18,713 bases of DNA from an uncultured Eubacterium sp. (GCA_910580075.1 CAJTVR010000090.1:1-18713); one strand, 5' to 3'. Shown: positions 1-6,845, counted from the stretch's first letter. Translations and numbers: made by a program. The notes: generated by a model not told the origin, from the sequence alone.

Positions 1-75
1 CTGCATAAAGCATGCCGTAACGCCAGGGCATCAGGCACCGGTCCGTCCGCAGCCAAGGCCCTGAAGCAGAAAATT

Positions 76-140
76 TAGAATTTCTTACTGTTCGAAGGCG
101 GAACAGAAAAAGGAAAAAGTGTCTCTTCCCAGCGTCCGGA
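76..140 (-). repeat. Dispersed hairpin repeat, copy A
   Basis: Read on the minus strand, this stretch begins TCCGGACGC, passes through a CTTTTTCCTTTTTCTG core, contains a CTGTTC...GAACAG hairpin (6 bp) and ends GTAAGAAATTCTA. Almost the same order of blocks occurs on the plus strand at 18650-18713, and the first half recurs at 12631-12699. The loop between the hairpin arms differs between copies while the arms are kept, so structure seems to be retained. The unit is about 65 bp or more and has no coding capacity. A short open frame from base 1 ends at TAG 76-78, just where the repeat starts; it could be the tail of an upstream gene but is too short to judge. The repeat class is unknown; a REP- or MITE-like element is a reasonable guess. 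Confidence 0.6.
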
Positions 141-185
141 TTATTTATACCATTCAAAATCAGCTCTATATTTTAAAAAAAAAGA

Positions 186-213
186 TTGACAAAGAAATCA
201 CATAGTGTATAGT
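186..213 (+). promoter_or_regulatory. Sigma-A promoter of pckA
   Basis: A TTGACA -35 box (186-191), a 16 bp spacer and a TATAGT -10 box (208-213) make a near-consensus housekeeping promoter. The -10 region is repetitive: TAGTGTA occurs at 203-209 and again at 220-226, with TAGTTTA between, and a second TATAGT lies at 215-220. Such repeats over the -10 could be a regulator site or could allow shifted starts; this is inference. The leader then holds a small hairpin, TTCCCA (230-235) with TGGGAA (243-248), before the ribosome binding site AAGGAGG at 275-281. Confidence 0.75.
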
Positions 214-289
214 TTATAGTAGTGTACTTTTCCCATTAAAACTGGGAATTTCATCTTATAATATTTATATTTTTAAGGAGGAATGAAAA

Positions 290-1996
290 ATGTCAACAAA
301 AGCATTTTATCCAAGAACTGAAATCGGCCCGAATAAGCCGGGTTTCCCGAAGGGAAGCTCGCCTGTCACGAATACCCGTGCGATTATTGAAGCTCCGTTT
401 TACGGCAACAATGTTGTAAAAATAAATACGTTAAGAGAAGCGTATGAGCTTGCAAAAAATTCACCTGGAACAATTGTAACAGATATGCCGGTATACAAAG
501 CAGAAGAAATCGGTCTGGAACCGGAATCCAAAGTATTATTATTTAACGACGGCTCTATTACAGGCCGTTATGCAGCAGCCAGAAGAATTACAGGAAAAGA
601 AGGCACAGACTGTGCGAAACTTGATAAAATTCTTATGGATGCCGTATATGATACACGCTGGAGAACAATGTACCATGCACAGGTATTTATCGGCCTTGAC
701 CCGGAATTTATGGTAAAAGCGCATCTGTTAATTCCGGAAGGGGAAGAAAACATCCTGTATAACTGGATGCTGAATTTCCAGTATATGAATGATACTTATA
801 CAAAGATGTACAAACAGTCCCTGCCGGTAGGCGATGGCAGCGAACCGGATGTATACATTTTCTCTGACCCGCAGTGGACAGGCACAGACCAGACGGATGT
901 ATGCGATGGCAAATGCTTATGTTATTTTAATACAGAAACAAACTGTGCAGCAATTTTAGGCATGCGGTATTTTGGCGAGCATAAGAAAGGCACATTAACA
1001 CTTGCCTGGGCTATTGCAAACAGAAACGGCTATGCTTCCTGCCACGGCGGACAGAAAGAATATACATTAGATGACGGTTCCAAATATGTAGCAGCTGTAT
1101 TCGGCCTTTCAGGCTCCGGCAAATCTACATTAACACATGCAAAACATGATGGAAAATATCCTTCTATTAAAGTACTGCATGATGATGCATTTGTAATCAA
1201 TACAGATACATGTGCATCCATTGCTTTAGAGCCGACGTATTTTGACAAAACAGCAGATTATCCGACAGCATGTGAAGATAACAAGTTCCTTTTAACTGCA
1301 CAGAACTGTTCTGCAACACTGGATGATGAAGGAAAAGTTGTGTTAGTTACGGAAGACATCCGTAACGGCAACGGCCGTGCGATCAAGTCCAAACTGTGGT
1401 CTCCAAACCGTGTGGACAAAATCGAAAGCCCTGTAAATGCAATTTTCTGGATTATGAAAGACCAGACACTTCCGCCTGTAGTAAAATTAAAAGGAGCTTC
1501 TTTAGCATCCGTAATGGGCGCTACTCTGGCTACAAAGAGATCAACAGCAGAAAGACTTGCACCTGGAGTTGACCCAAATGCATTAGTTATTGAGCCGTAT
1601 GCAAATCCATTCAGGACATATCCGCTTGTAAATGACTATGAGAAATTCAAAAAACTCGTTGCTGAGAAAAATGTAGACTGCTACATTATTAATACAGGCG
1701 ATTTTATGGGCAGGAAAGTACAGCCAAAGGATACACTTGGCATTCTGGAAGCCATTGTTGAAAAGAAAGCAGACTTTAAGCCTTGGGGACCGTTTACAGA
1801 TATCGAAATCTTTGAGTGGGAAGGCTTTGTTCCAGACTTAAGCGACAAAGATTATGTATCTCAGATGAAAGCCCGCATGGCAGACCGTCTGAATAATGTA
1901 AAAGAGCTGGATACGAAAGAAGGCGGCTTCAACAAACTTCCGGCAGATGCAGCAGAAGCGATCCAGAAGGTTGTTGACCAGGCAAATACATTATAA
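290..1996 (+). CDS. pckA: Phosphoenolpyruvate carboxykinase (ATP)
   Basis: Cytosolic enzyme interconverting oxaloacetate plus ATP with phosphoenolpyruvate, CO2 and ADP; in gut Clostridia it may run towards gluconeogenesis or towards CO2 fixation. The 568-residue protein carries the PEPCK P-loop GLSGSGKST at residues 272-280 and the acidic metal-binding segment HDDAFV from residue 297, both standard for the ATP-dependent family. A conserved glycine-rich core (KKGTLTLAWAIANRNGYAS) lies ahead of the P-loop. It is somewhat longer than the roughly 530-540 residue enterobacterial enzyme. The ATG at 290 sits 8 bp after AAGGAGG; an earlier ATG at 283 is in another frame. It is monocistronic, with a sigma-A promoter upstream and a gene-free kilobase downstream. 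Base composition is typical of a highly expressed housekeeping gene, with few rare codons noticed. Confidence 0.93.
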   Translation: MSTKAFYPRTEIGPNKPGFPKGSSPVTNTRAIIEAPFYGNNVVKINTLREAYELAKNSPGTIVTDMPVYKAEEIGLEPESKVLLFNDGSITGRYAAARRITGKEGTDCAKLDKILMDAVYDTRWRTMYHAQVFIGLDPEFMVKAHLLIPEGEENILYNWMLNFQYMNDTYTKMYKQSLPVGDGSEPDVYIFSDPQWTGTDQTDVCDGKCLCYFNTETNCAAILGMRYFGEHKKGTLTLAWAIANRNGYASCHGGQKEYTLDDGSKYVAAVFGLSGSGKSTLTHAKHDGKYPSIKVLHDDAFVINTDTCASIALEPTYFDKTADYPTACEDNKFLLTAQNCSATLDDEGKVVLVTEDIRNGNGRAIKSKLWSPNRVDKIESPVNAIFWIMKDQTLPPVVKLKGASLASVMGATLATKRSTAERLAPGVDPNALVIEPYANPFRTYPLVNDYEKFKKLVAEKNVDCYIINTGDFMGRKVQPKDTLGILEAIVEKKADFKPWGPFTDIEIFEWEGFVPDLSDKDYVSQMKARMADRLNNVKELDTKEGGFNKLPADAAEAIQKVVDQANTL

Positions 1997-2043
1997 TTAT
2001 GGAAAACAGGATCTGGCCTGACGGTTATAAATGCCGTTAAATT

Positions 2044-2101
2044 TCAGCCTGAGACTTTACGCGGATTACTTGAAGGAGTTCACGTAAAAGTTTCAGGCTG
2101 A
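2044..2101 (+). other. Long hairpin 3' of pckA
   Basis: TCAGCCTGAGACTTTACG (2044-2061) pairs with 2083-2101 over about 18 bp, with one G-U pair and one bulged base. The 21-nt loop can itself form TGAA/TTCA. A second small hairpin, CTGCTT/AAGCAG, follows at 2103-2114. There is no U-tract directly after the stem, so it is not a textbook intrinsic terminator; it could instead stabilise the pckA mRNA 3' end or be part of a separate small RNA. The pairing is seen directly; the role is inferred. Confidence 0.6.
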
Positions 2102-2114
2102 ACTGCTTTAAGCA

Positions 2115-2370
2115 GCAGATACTGGAACTTCAGGTAAAAGGAAACGTTAAGTTCATGTTTTACAGTTTCATGTTGTAAATTTTGTGAAAATATTACAAAA
2201 TATCGAAAACCTCATACATACGGCAGATATTTTCTGACGTTTTTTGTTATTTTTACCAAAAAAAACCATGATTTATAGCCTTCATCTTATTTGGATTATA
2301 CATTTTGCATGAAGGGAGTTAAAGACAGAAAAAATACCATAAAATACATCATCTTGTATGTAAATAATTG
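2115..2370. other. AT-rich intergenic DNA between pckA and the ncRNA promoter
   Basis: No credible gene is present; all frames are short and lack ribosome binding sites. Minor symmetries are seen: CCTTCAT (2279-2285) and ATGAAGG (2309-2315) could form a 7 bp stem, and TTTTGTGAAAATATTACAAAA near 2180-2200 is a loose inverted repeat. No function can be assigned. Confidence 0.4.
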
Positions 2371-2399
2371 TTGCAATACTGCACATAGTAGAGTATAAT
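2371..2399 (+). promoter_or_regulatory. Strong sigma-A promoter of the noncoding RNA
   Basis: TTGCAA (2371-2376), a 17 bp spacer and a perfect TATAAT (2394-2399) form an excellent vegetative promoter. The expected start is near 2405-2407, about 20 nt before the first helix of the structured RNA. No open reading frame with a ribosome binding site follows within 1 kb, so this promoter most plausibly serves a noncoding transcript. Confidence 0.75.
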
Positions 2400-2405
2400 C
2401 AATTT

Positions 2406-2597
2406 TAATAAAAGTATTTACCTGAGATGTGCGATAACCTGCTATTTTGAACCTACATTTTCTTTTACGGGATTCCAATATTTTGGAACGGATGTCAGGC
2501 CATCATTACGCAGTGGAAGGCAGAAGTTCCATTGAGGTTACCCACCTAGCATTGCTAGGCGTCAAAATTGCAGGACCGGCATTTTGGGGATACTTTT
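2406..2597 (+). ncRNA. Structured noncoding RNA domain, probably raiA-motif family
   Basis: Nested pairings visible by eye define a branched RNA. The closing stem is ATGT-CG (2427-2433, one G bulged) with CGGCAT (2577-2582), then CCTGC (2438-2442) with GCAGG (2570-2574), then TTTTGA (2445-2450) with TCAAAA (2562-2567). Inside are three arms. CCTACAT (2452-2458) pairs with ATGTCAGG (2492-2499) and encloses the TTCCAA/TTGGAA hairpin (2473-2488). CAGTGGAA (2511-2518) pairs with TTCCATTG (2527-2534). CCTAGC (2545-2550) pairs with GCTAGG (2554-2559). A multi-branch fold closed by one long stem does not suit 6S RNA, which is a single long hairpin with a central bubble. Size, branching and the AACCTGCTATTTTGAACC-type block fit my memory of the Clostridia raiA motif, but I could not check this. 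A raiA gene is not in the window. No terminator follows the closing stem, so transcription probably continues into the repeat array. Confidence 0.65.
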
Positions 2598-3245
2598 ACA
2601 AAAGAAAAATTGAAAAATACGAAAGACAGCGGCCATAATGATACAAAAGATAGATCAGTAATTTTCACATGAAAGTTTACAGATGAAAATATACGAATGA
2701 AAATTTACGAAAAAATTACGGAAGAAGAGTTATAAAAAGCCGGCAAAAGATAAATTGCAGCCAGATTGCTGCAGATACAAAAGATAATCCGAAATCAGTA
2801 TACAAAAGAATTTTTACGAAAGAGAAAGCAATTGCCAGTACACAACAAGATTCACACAGAAAGATTTACAAAAGATGCTGAATTCATAAGAGAAAACAGT
2901 GAATGCTGAAAGATACAAAAGATAAAGAAAGTACTCACAGGCAAGTTCTTTTTGTAAGGTACAAAAGATGAATGATCGTGTGCATGATTTAAAATCCACT
3001 TGTTACGTTCCTCAGTATTCCTACAAAAGAGAACAAAAAGTTATGGGTTGGGAACATCGGTAAACAAAAGAAAAGACGTCCGTACGGACATTTTTTACAA
3101 AAGCAGATTCAGTTCTAATGATGTACAAAAGAAAAATTTTGGAAGAACATCAGATAAGATTTTGAATATATGACAAAGAAAATGTATGACAGTGAAATAA
3201 GTTTGAAATAGATATATAATAAAAGCAAAATCAGAAAACAAAAGA
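2598..3245 (+). repeat. Same-strand array of TACAAAAGA-type motifs
   Basis: Thirteen good copies of ACAAAAGA or a one-base variant begin at 2598, 2643, 2743, 2777, 2802, 2868, 2915, 2961, 3023, 3064, 3097, 3125 and 3238. The best consensus is GATACAAAAGATAA. Degenerate copies (ACGAAAGA at 2619 and 2816, ACAGAAAGA at 2856) lie between them. From 2661 to 2725 a looser unit of 11-14 nt, TTTACNNATGAAAA, repeats about five times. Spacings are irregular (25-113 nt), and successive copies fall in different codon phases, so this is not a coding repeat. Essentially all copies are on one strand; the one reverse-oriented variant, TTCTTTTTGTA at 2947, sits where it can pair with the copy at 2961. This argues for a signal acting in RNA or single-stranded DNA. 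No gene is seen here. Confidence 0.75.
3078..3096 (+). terminator. Possible weak terminator inside the repeat array
   Basis: The palindrome GTCCGTACGGAC (3078-3089) is followed by A and six T residues. The stem is only 4 bp around a GTAC loop, so termination would be weak or partial. It could yield a shorter form (about 690 nt) of the upstream noncoding RNA. Confidence 0.3.
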
Positions 3246-3330
3246 TTGGTTTTATAGTACTGTTTCTAAAAACTGCAGAACTGTTTAATGTACAAATCAT
3301 AAAATACAAATAAAAATACAATCAGATAAC

Positions 3331-3360
3331 AAAGAAGCTGCGCATTTAGCAGCTTCTTTT
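3331..3360 (+). terminator. Intrinsic terminator of the long noncoding RNA
   Basis: AAGAAGCTGC (3332-3341) and GCAGCTTCTT (3349-3358) form a perfect 10 bp stem with the 7-nt loop GCATTTA, ending in a short T run. Flanking A/T pairs extend the stem by one base. It lies directly after the repeat array and about 100 bp before the next gene, so it plausibly ends the transcript begun at 2371-2399. Confidence 0.75.
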
Positions 3361-3372
3361 ATGGTTCTTTAA

Positions 3373-3387
3373 TGATAATTACTATCA
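3373..3387. promoter_or_regulatory. Fur-box-like palindrome
   Basis: TGATAATTACTATCA matches the 7-1-7 Fur-box consensus of Gram-positive bacteria (TGATAATnATTATCA) at every position but one. It lies 75 bp before the SpoIID-like gene and 13 bp after the terminator. PerR and Zur boxes have a similar design, so the regulator cannot be named with certainty. A -10-like TATACA lies downstream at 3406-3411 without a clear -35. Confidence 0.45.
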
Positions 3388-3461
3388 TAAATAAAAGAGG
3401 AACTGTATACATATATAGGAGCAGGACAGAATACCAATAAGCATTTCACGGGGCAGGAAAC

Positions 3462-5570
3462 ATGGACAGAGCAGCAAAAGTAAAGCAGTACACACAAAAA
3501 AGAAAAAAAAATTATGGCACGCGCAGCAGCCAGCTGCAGGCAGCCGGGATACCAAAAGCCGGTCTTTTTGCACTCATTCTGTCTGCCGCAGCGCTTGCAG
3601 CCGTTTTATCTCTTCTGCTTCAGCATAAGAGCGGAGAATCGGATCTTACATATGTGACAGGAGAGGAATTTGCATCTATGCTGTCTTTTTTGACGGAGGA
3701 TCTGCCGGAGGAATGGACAAAGAAGCCGGATTCATTTCTTACAAGGAGTCAGATGAAAGAATTTGTACAGACGGCCGGGCTTTCAGGTGCGATTCCTCTT
3801 ACGGGCGGAAATGATAAAATGGAGCGGGCAGAGGTTATGAACTGTTACAGGCAGATACTGGATCTGCTGGATTTAGGCGGGTCTGTGAAAAAAAAGACTC
3901 TGCTTATGCTCAGTCAGGACGGTACGGTACTTAAGACACAGGAAGGTGACTTTCAGATCAAGGCAGGACCGGTAAAACTGAAGCCATTTTATACATATCA
4001 GGCATACTGCATGGAGCAGACAGTGCTTGGAATCGATTCAGAGTCTGAAAAAACAATTGCATTAAAAAATGTTCAGGTACAAAACGTTACAGACAGCAAA
4101 ACAGAGTTTTTATTTGAAAAACAAGAGTATGAGATTTTGTGCAAAGATACTGGAGCATTAAGCCCGGGTTCATCCTGTACATTATGTATCAAAGGCGGCA
4201 GGGTGACAAAGGTTAAAGATATCAAGCAGCCAGAGCGTGCCAAAGCGCAGAAATCCGATGAGACAGCAGAGAAACTTCCGGAAACGGTTAAGGTGCTGCT
4301 TCTGAACCAGGGAAATGTGCATTATGACCAGGTGAATCTGAAATGTGACGGAAATTATGAAATAACAAAGAATAAGAAAAAAACAAAGTACCGGCCGTCT
4401 GACAGAATCCAGGTAAAGAAGCTAAAGCTGAAAAAAGGAAAATCCATAACGGTTAATCCGCTAAAACAGGACAGCCGCCTGTTTCTGACAGATCAGTCCG
4501 GCAGTGAGATTTCAAAGGGATATCTGGGGAGCATGACTATATACAGGGATGCAGAAGGATATTATATTGTAAATAAAGTTCCGTCAGAAAAATATTTATA
4601 TTCCGTAGTGGCCAGTGAAATGCCGTCTTCTTTTGGCGCAGAGGCTTTAAAGGCACAGGCTGTCTGTGCGAGAAGCTATTTATACAGGCAGACCGCTTCG
4701 AATGATTACAGCGAATATCATGCGCAGATTGACGACAGCACGAATTACCAGGTATACAATAAGTCGGATGTCAGCGCAGAGGACATTGCAGCTGTGGAAG
4801 AAACGGCCGGAGAAGTGATGTATGTGAATGACGAAATCGTGAATGCCTATTATTTTTCTTCGTCTCACGGATACACATCCAGTATGGAAATCTGGAATCA
4901 GGATGAAGCTGCTTATCCGTATTTAAAGTCTAAATCCTTAATGAAATCAAAACAGGAAGGCAGAAAGAAAGACCTGTCAGATGAAAAGGTGTTTAAAGAC
5001 TACATTGCTTCTGCGAAACATGATGCTTATGACAGCAGCAGCCGGTATTACCGCTGGAAGGCAGAGGTAGAATTAAGCGCAGATGTGAAGGAGTTAAAGC
5101 AAAGAATCAGCCAGAGGCAGAAACTGAATCCTGATAATTTTACTTTTTATTTACAGTCTGGTAAAAAACGAAAGAAAACAGACTCCATGAAAGGATTTGG
5201 CGGAGTAAAAAATATGTACTGTTCCAAACGAGGCAGCTCCGGTGCAGTCTTAGAGCTGGTTATTCAGTTCGAATTCGGGAAGGCTGTTATTAAGTCGGAA
5301 TATAATATCCGCTATATTATAGGGTGCGCCATGGAAAAAATTACATATGCAGACGGTACACAGGATACGTCTGTACGGTTTTTACCCAGTGCATATTTTT
5401 CTATTGATTTTAACAAAAAAAGCAAAAGGTATCTTCTTTGCGGAGGAGGGAACGGGCATGGCATGGGCATGAGCCAGTATGGTGCAGCCGGCATGAATGC
5501 AGAAGGATGGGACTACAGGAAAATTCTGAAATTCTTTTACAACGGGGCACAGATTAAGAAAGTATATTAA
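3462..5570 (+). CDS. Membrane-anchored SpoIID/LytB-domain protein
   Basis: Predicted cell-wall protein related to the SpoIID lytic transglycosylase, which cuts stripped glycan strands during engulfment. Of 702 residues, 1-32 are basic and cytosolic, 33-53 form one membrane segment, and about 54-270 is a lysine-rich extracellular region I cannot assign. From about 274 (VKVLLLN) to the end is the SpoIID domain. The segment around VVASEMPSSFGAEALKAQAV holds the expected catalytic glutamate at residue 386, and the family's C-terminal GHGMGMSQYGA motif is at about 665-675. It is about twice the length of B. subtilis SpoIID (roughly 340 residues), so it is probably a vegetative or spore-linked paralogue rather than SpoIID itself. 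The start ATG follows a weak AGGA-type site. The gene yihY starts 19 bp downstream, so the two are probably co-transcribed. A Fur-like box lies upstream. Confidence 0.85.
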   Translation: MDRAAKVKQYTQKRKKNYGTRSSQLQAAGIPKAGLFALILSAAALAAVLSLLLQHKSGESDLTYVTGEEFASMLSFLTEDLPEEWTKKPDSFLTRSQMKEFVQTAGLSGAIPLTGGNDKMERAEVMNCYRQILDLLDLGGSVKKKTLLMLSQDGTVLKTQEGDFQIKAGPVKLKPFYTYQAYCMEQTVLGIDSESEKTIALKNVQVQNVTDSKTEFLFEKQEYEILCKDTGALSPGSSCTLCIKGGRVTKVKDIKQPERAKAQKSDETAEKLPETVKVLLLNQGNVHYDQVNLKCDGNYEITKNKKKTKYRPSDRIQVKKLKLKKGKSITVNPLKQDSRLFLTDQSGSEISKGYLGSMTIYRDAEGYYIVNKVPSEKYLYSVVASEMPSSFGAEALKAQAVCARSYLYRQTASNDYSEYHAQIDDSTNYQVYNKSDVSAEDIAAVEETAGEVMYVNDEIVNAYYFSSSHGYTSSMEIWNQDEAAYPYLKSKSLMKSKQEGRKKDLSDEKVFKDYIASAKHDAYDSSSRYYRWKAEVELSADVKELKQRISQRQKLNPDNFTFYLQSGKKRKKTDSMKGFGGVKNMYCSKRGSSGAVLELVIQFEFGKAVIKSEYNIRYIIGCAMEKITYADGTQDTSVRFLPSAYFSIDFNKKSKRYLLCGGGNGHGMGMSQYGAAGMNAEGWDYRKILKFFYNGAQIKKVY

Positions 5571-5589
5571 GATTCTGGAAGGGAGCAGC

Positions 5590-6456
5590 ATGAAACGGAT
5601 AGTTTTAGACGGAATGAGGTTAATGGATAAATGCAAAAAGGATAATATCGGTGCCTGTGCAGCTCAGACAGCCTTTTTTATCATGATGTCACTGGTACCG
5701 CTGATTATGTTTTTCATTACTTTAATCCAGTATACACCGATTTCTGAAGCGATGCTGTTACAGTGGGTACATCAGTACCTTCCGGATTATCTGGAACCGG
5801 TCATTATTACGATTCTGGATGAGGTGTATTCAAAATCAGCCGGTATCCTTTCAACCACAGCAGTTATCGCTATCTGGTCTGCTTCGAAAGGACTGCATTA
5901 CCTTTCGGACGGACTGGATGAAGTGAATCAGGTACAGGAAAAACGAAGCTGGATACTGCTTCGCATAAAAGCCGTTTTTTATACATTTATCTTTCTGGTG
6001 GGAATTGTGGTTTTCCTTGTCCTTTTAGTATTCGGACGCGCGCTGGAAGATCTGCTTGTTTACTATCTTCCTGTTATCGGAAATCTTGTATCCCGGATAC
6101 TGGATTTTAGGATACTGATCATTACACCGATTATGATACTGATTGTGATGATGGCGTTTCATTCCCTGCCGGACCGTAAGGCAGTTGCCGGACGTAAAAT
6201 CACCTTTCGCAACCAGCTGCCAGGAGCTATTTTATGTACAGTGGTATGGTATCTGTTTTCGGTGGGAGTTTCGGTTTATGTCGGTTATTTTAACGGATTT
6301 TCGATGTACGGATCTCTGACTACGGTTGTACTCACGATGTTCTGGATTTATTTTTGCATGTATATCCTGCTGTTTTGTGCAGAACTTAATGGATTTTATT
6401 ATAGGGAGATTGAAGATTACTGGAAAAGGATACGTGACAGGAGGCGCAGGAGATGA
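5590..6456 (+). CDS. YihY/BrkB family inner-membrane protein
   Basis: 288-residue polytopic membrane protein of the YihY/virulence factor BrkB family, formerly miscalled RNase BN; its biochemical role is unknown. It shows the family pattern: a short cytosolic N-terminus (KCKKDNIGACAAQTAFF), then about six hydrophobic segments, among them the first around FFIMMSLVPLIMFFITLI, one near residues 130-150 (FIFLVGIVVFLVLLVFG), and two at the end (VVLTMFWIYFCMYILLFCAELNG split by a short turn). The C-terminus is strongly basic (five arginines in the last six residues), as is usual for a cytosolic tail. A good GAAGGGAG site lies 5-12 bp before the ATG. It follows the SpoIID-like gene closely, which suggests an envelope-related operon, and it ends 24 bp before the pheS promoter. 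Confidence 0.85.
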   Translation: MKRIVLDGMRLMDKCKKDNIGACAAQTAFFIMMSLVPLIMFFITLIQYTPISEAMLLQWVHQYLPDYLEPVIITILDEVYSKSAGILSTTAVIAIWSASKGLHYLSDGLDEVNQVQEKRSWILLRIKAVFYTFIFLVGIVVFLVLLVFGRALEDLLVYYLPVIGNLVSRILDFRILIITPIMILIVMMAFHSLPDRKAVAGRKITFRNQLPGAILCTVVWYLFSVGVSVYVGYFNGFSMYGSLTTVVLTMFWIYFCMYILLFCAELNGFYYREIEDYWKRIRDRRRRR

Positions 6457-6480
6457 CTGGGAAAATTTATAAAAATCTGC

Positions 6481-6509
6481 TTGCACAACCCAAAAGACTG
6501 CGCTATAAT
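6481..6509 (+). promoter_or_regulatory. Sigma-A promoter of the pheST-queA operon
   Basis: TTGCAC (6481-6486), a 17 bp spacer and TATAAT (6504-6509) make a strong housekeeping promoter. The transcript would start near 6516, at the beginning of the T-box leader. Confidence 0.75.
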
Positions 6510-6515
6510 AAAAAA

Positions 6516-6845
6516 ATCTGAATAACGAAATGCAGCGAAAGTGCGTATCCTGTTACTTTGTGTTATACCAGGATATCCCGAAAATCGAAACCGCTGACAG
6601 AGAGAAAAAGTGAGGCGCTGAGAGCTTTTTTAAGTAAGGTGATTTTCGGATTTCACACTGGAGCAGTCCGGGGGAAGTGTACAGGATATCCCAGGTATAC
6701 GGGGATATGGTATGATAAGGTGAAATACATGCGTAGTCCGGAACGTCTATACACGTTACGTATACAGAGTGCCTGGCATATTCAGTCAGGAATCAGGGTG
6801 GTACCGCGGAACAGCTCCGTCCCTTTGGGGATGGGCTTTTTTTAT
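6516..6845 (+). promoter_or_regulatory. T-box leader, phenylalanine-specific
   Basis: The 14-nt T-box core AGGGTGGTACCGCG lies at 6795-6808; its TGGT would pair with the 3' end of uncharged tRNA. The Stem I region has GCTGAGAGC (about 6617-6625) and a specifier-loop-like TTCACACTGGAGC near 6652-6664. The TTC at 6652-6654 is the most likely specifier and codes for Phe, matching the downstream pheST; another TTC lies at 6645-6647. In the family, charged tRNA-Phe lets the terminator form and uncharged tRNA-Phe stabilises the antiterminator, giving read-through into pheS. The 330-nt span is typical for the class. An open frame of 99 codons covers this leader but is fortuitous. Confidence 0.9.
6814..6843 (+). 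terminator. T-box regulated terminator
   Basis: CCGTCCC (6817-6823) pairs with GGGATGG (6828-6834) around a TTTG loop, with flanking GC/GC pairs, and seven T residues follow (6837-6843). The 5' arm lies just past the T-box core, as needed for mutually exclusive terminator and antiterminator forms. Confidence 0.9.

Noticed and set aside
2406..2597. 6S RNA (ssrS) as first choice for the structured RNA
   Set aside because: The visible pairs give a branched fold with three arms, not the single rod with central bubble. It is kept as an alternative only.
2447..2638. 63-codon frame on the plus strand inside the structured RNA
   Set aside because: It lies across the conserved helices, has no ribosome binding site, and its sequence is fully explained by RNA pairing.
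2598..3245. CRISPR array or toxin-antitoxin RNA repeats (ToxI type)
   Set aside because: Motifs are only 8-9 nt, irregularly spaced, with no constant spacers, no cas genes and no toxin gene next to them.
2814..3321. Two minus-strand frames of 61 and 68 codons across the repeat array
   Set aside because: They are rich in Phe, Leu and Tyr only because the A-rich motif reads as TCTTTTGTA on that strand; no ribosome binding site or domain is present.
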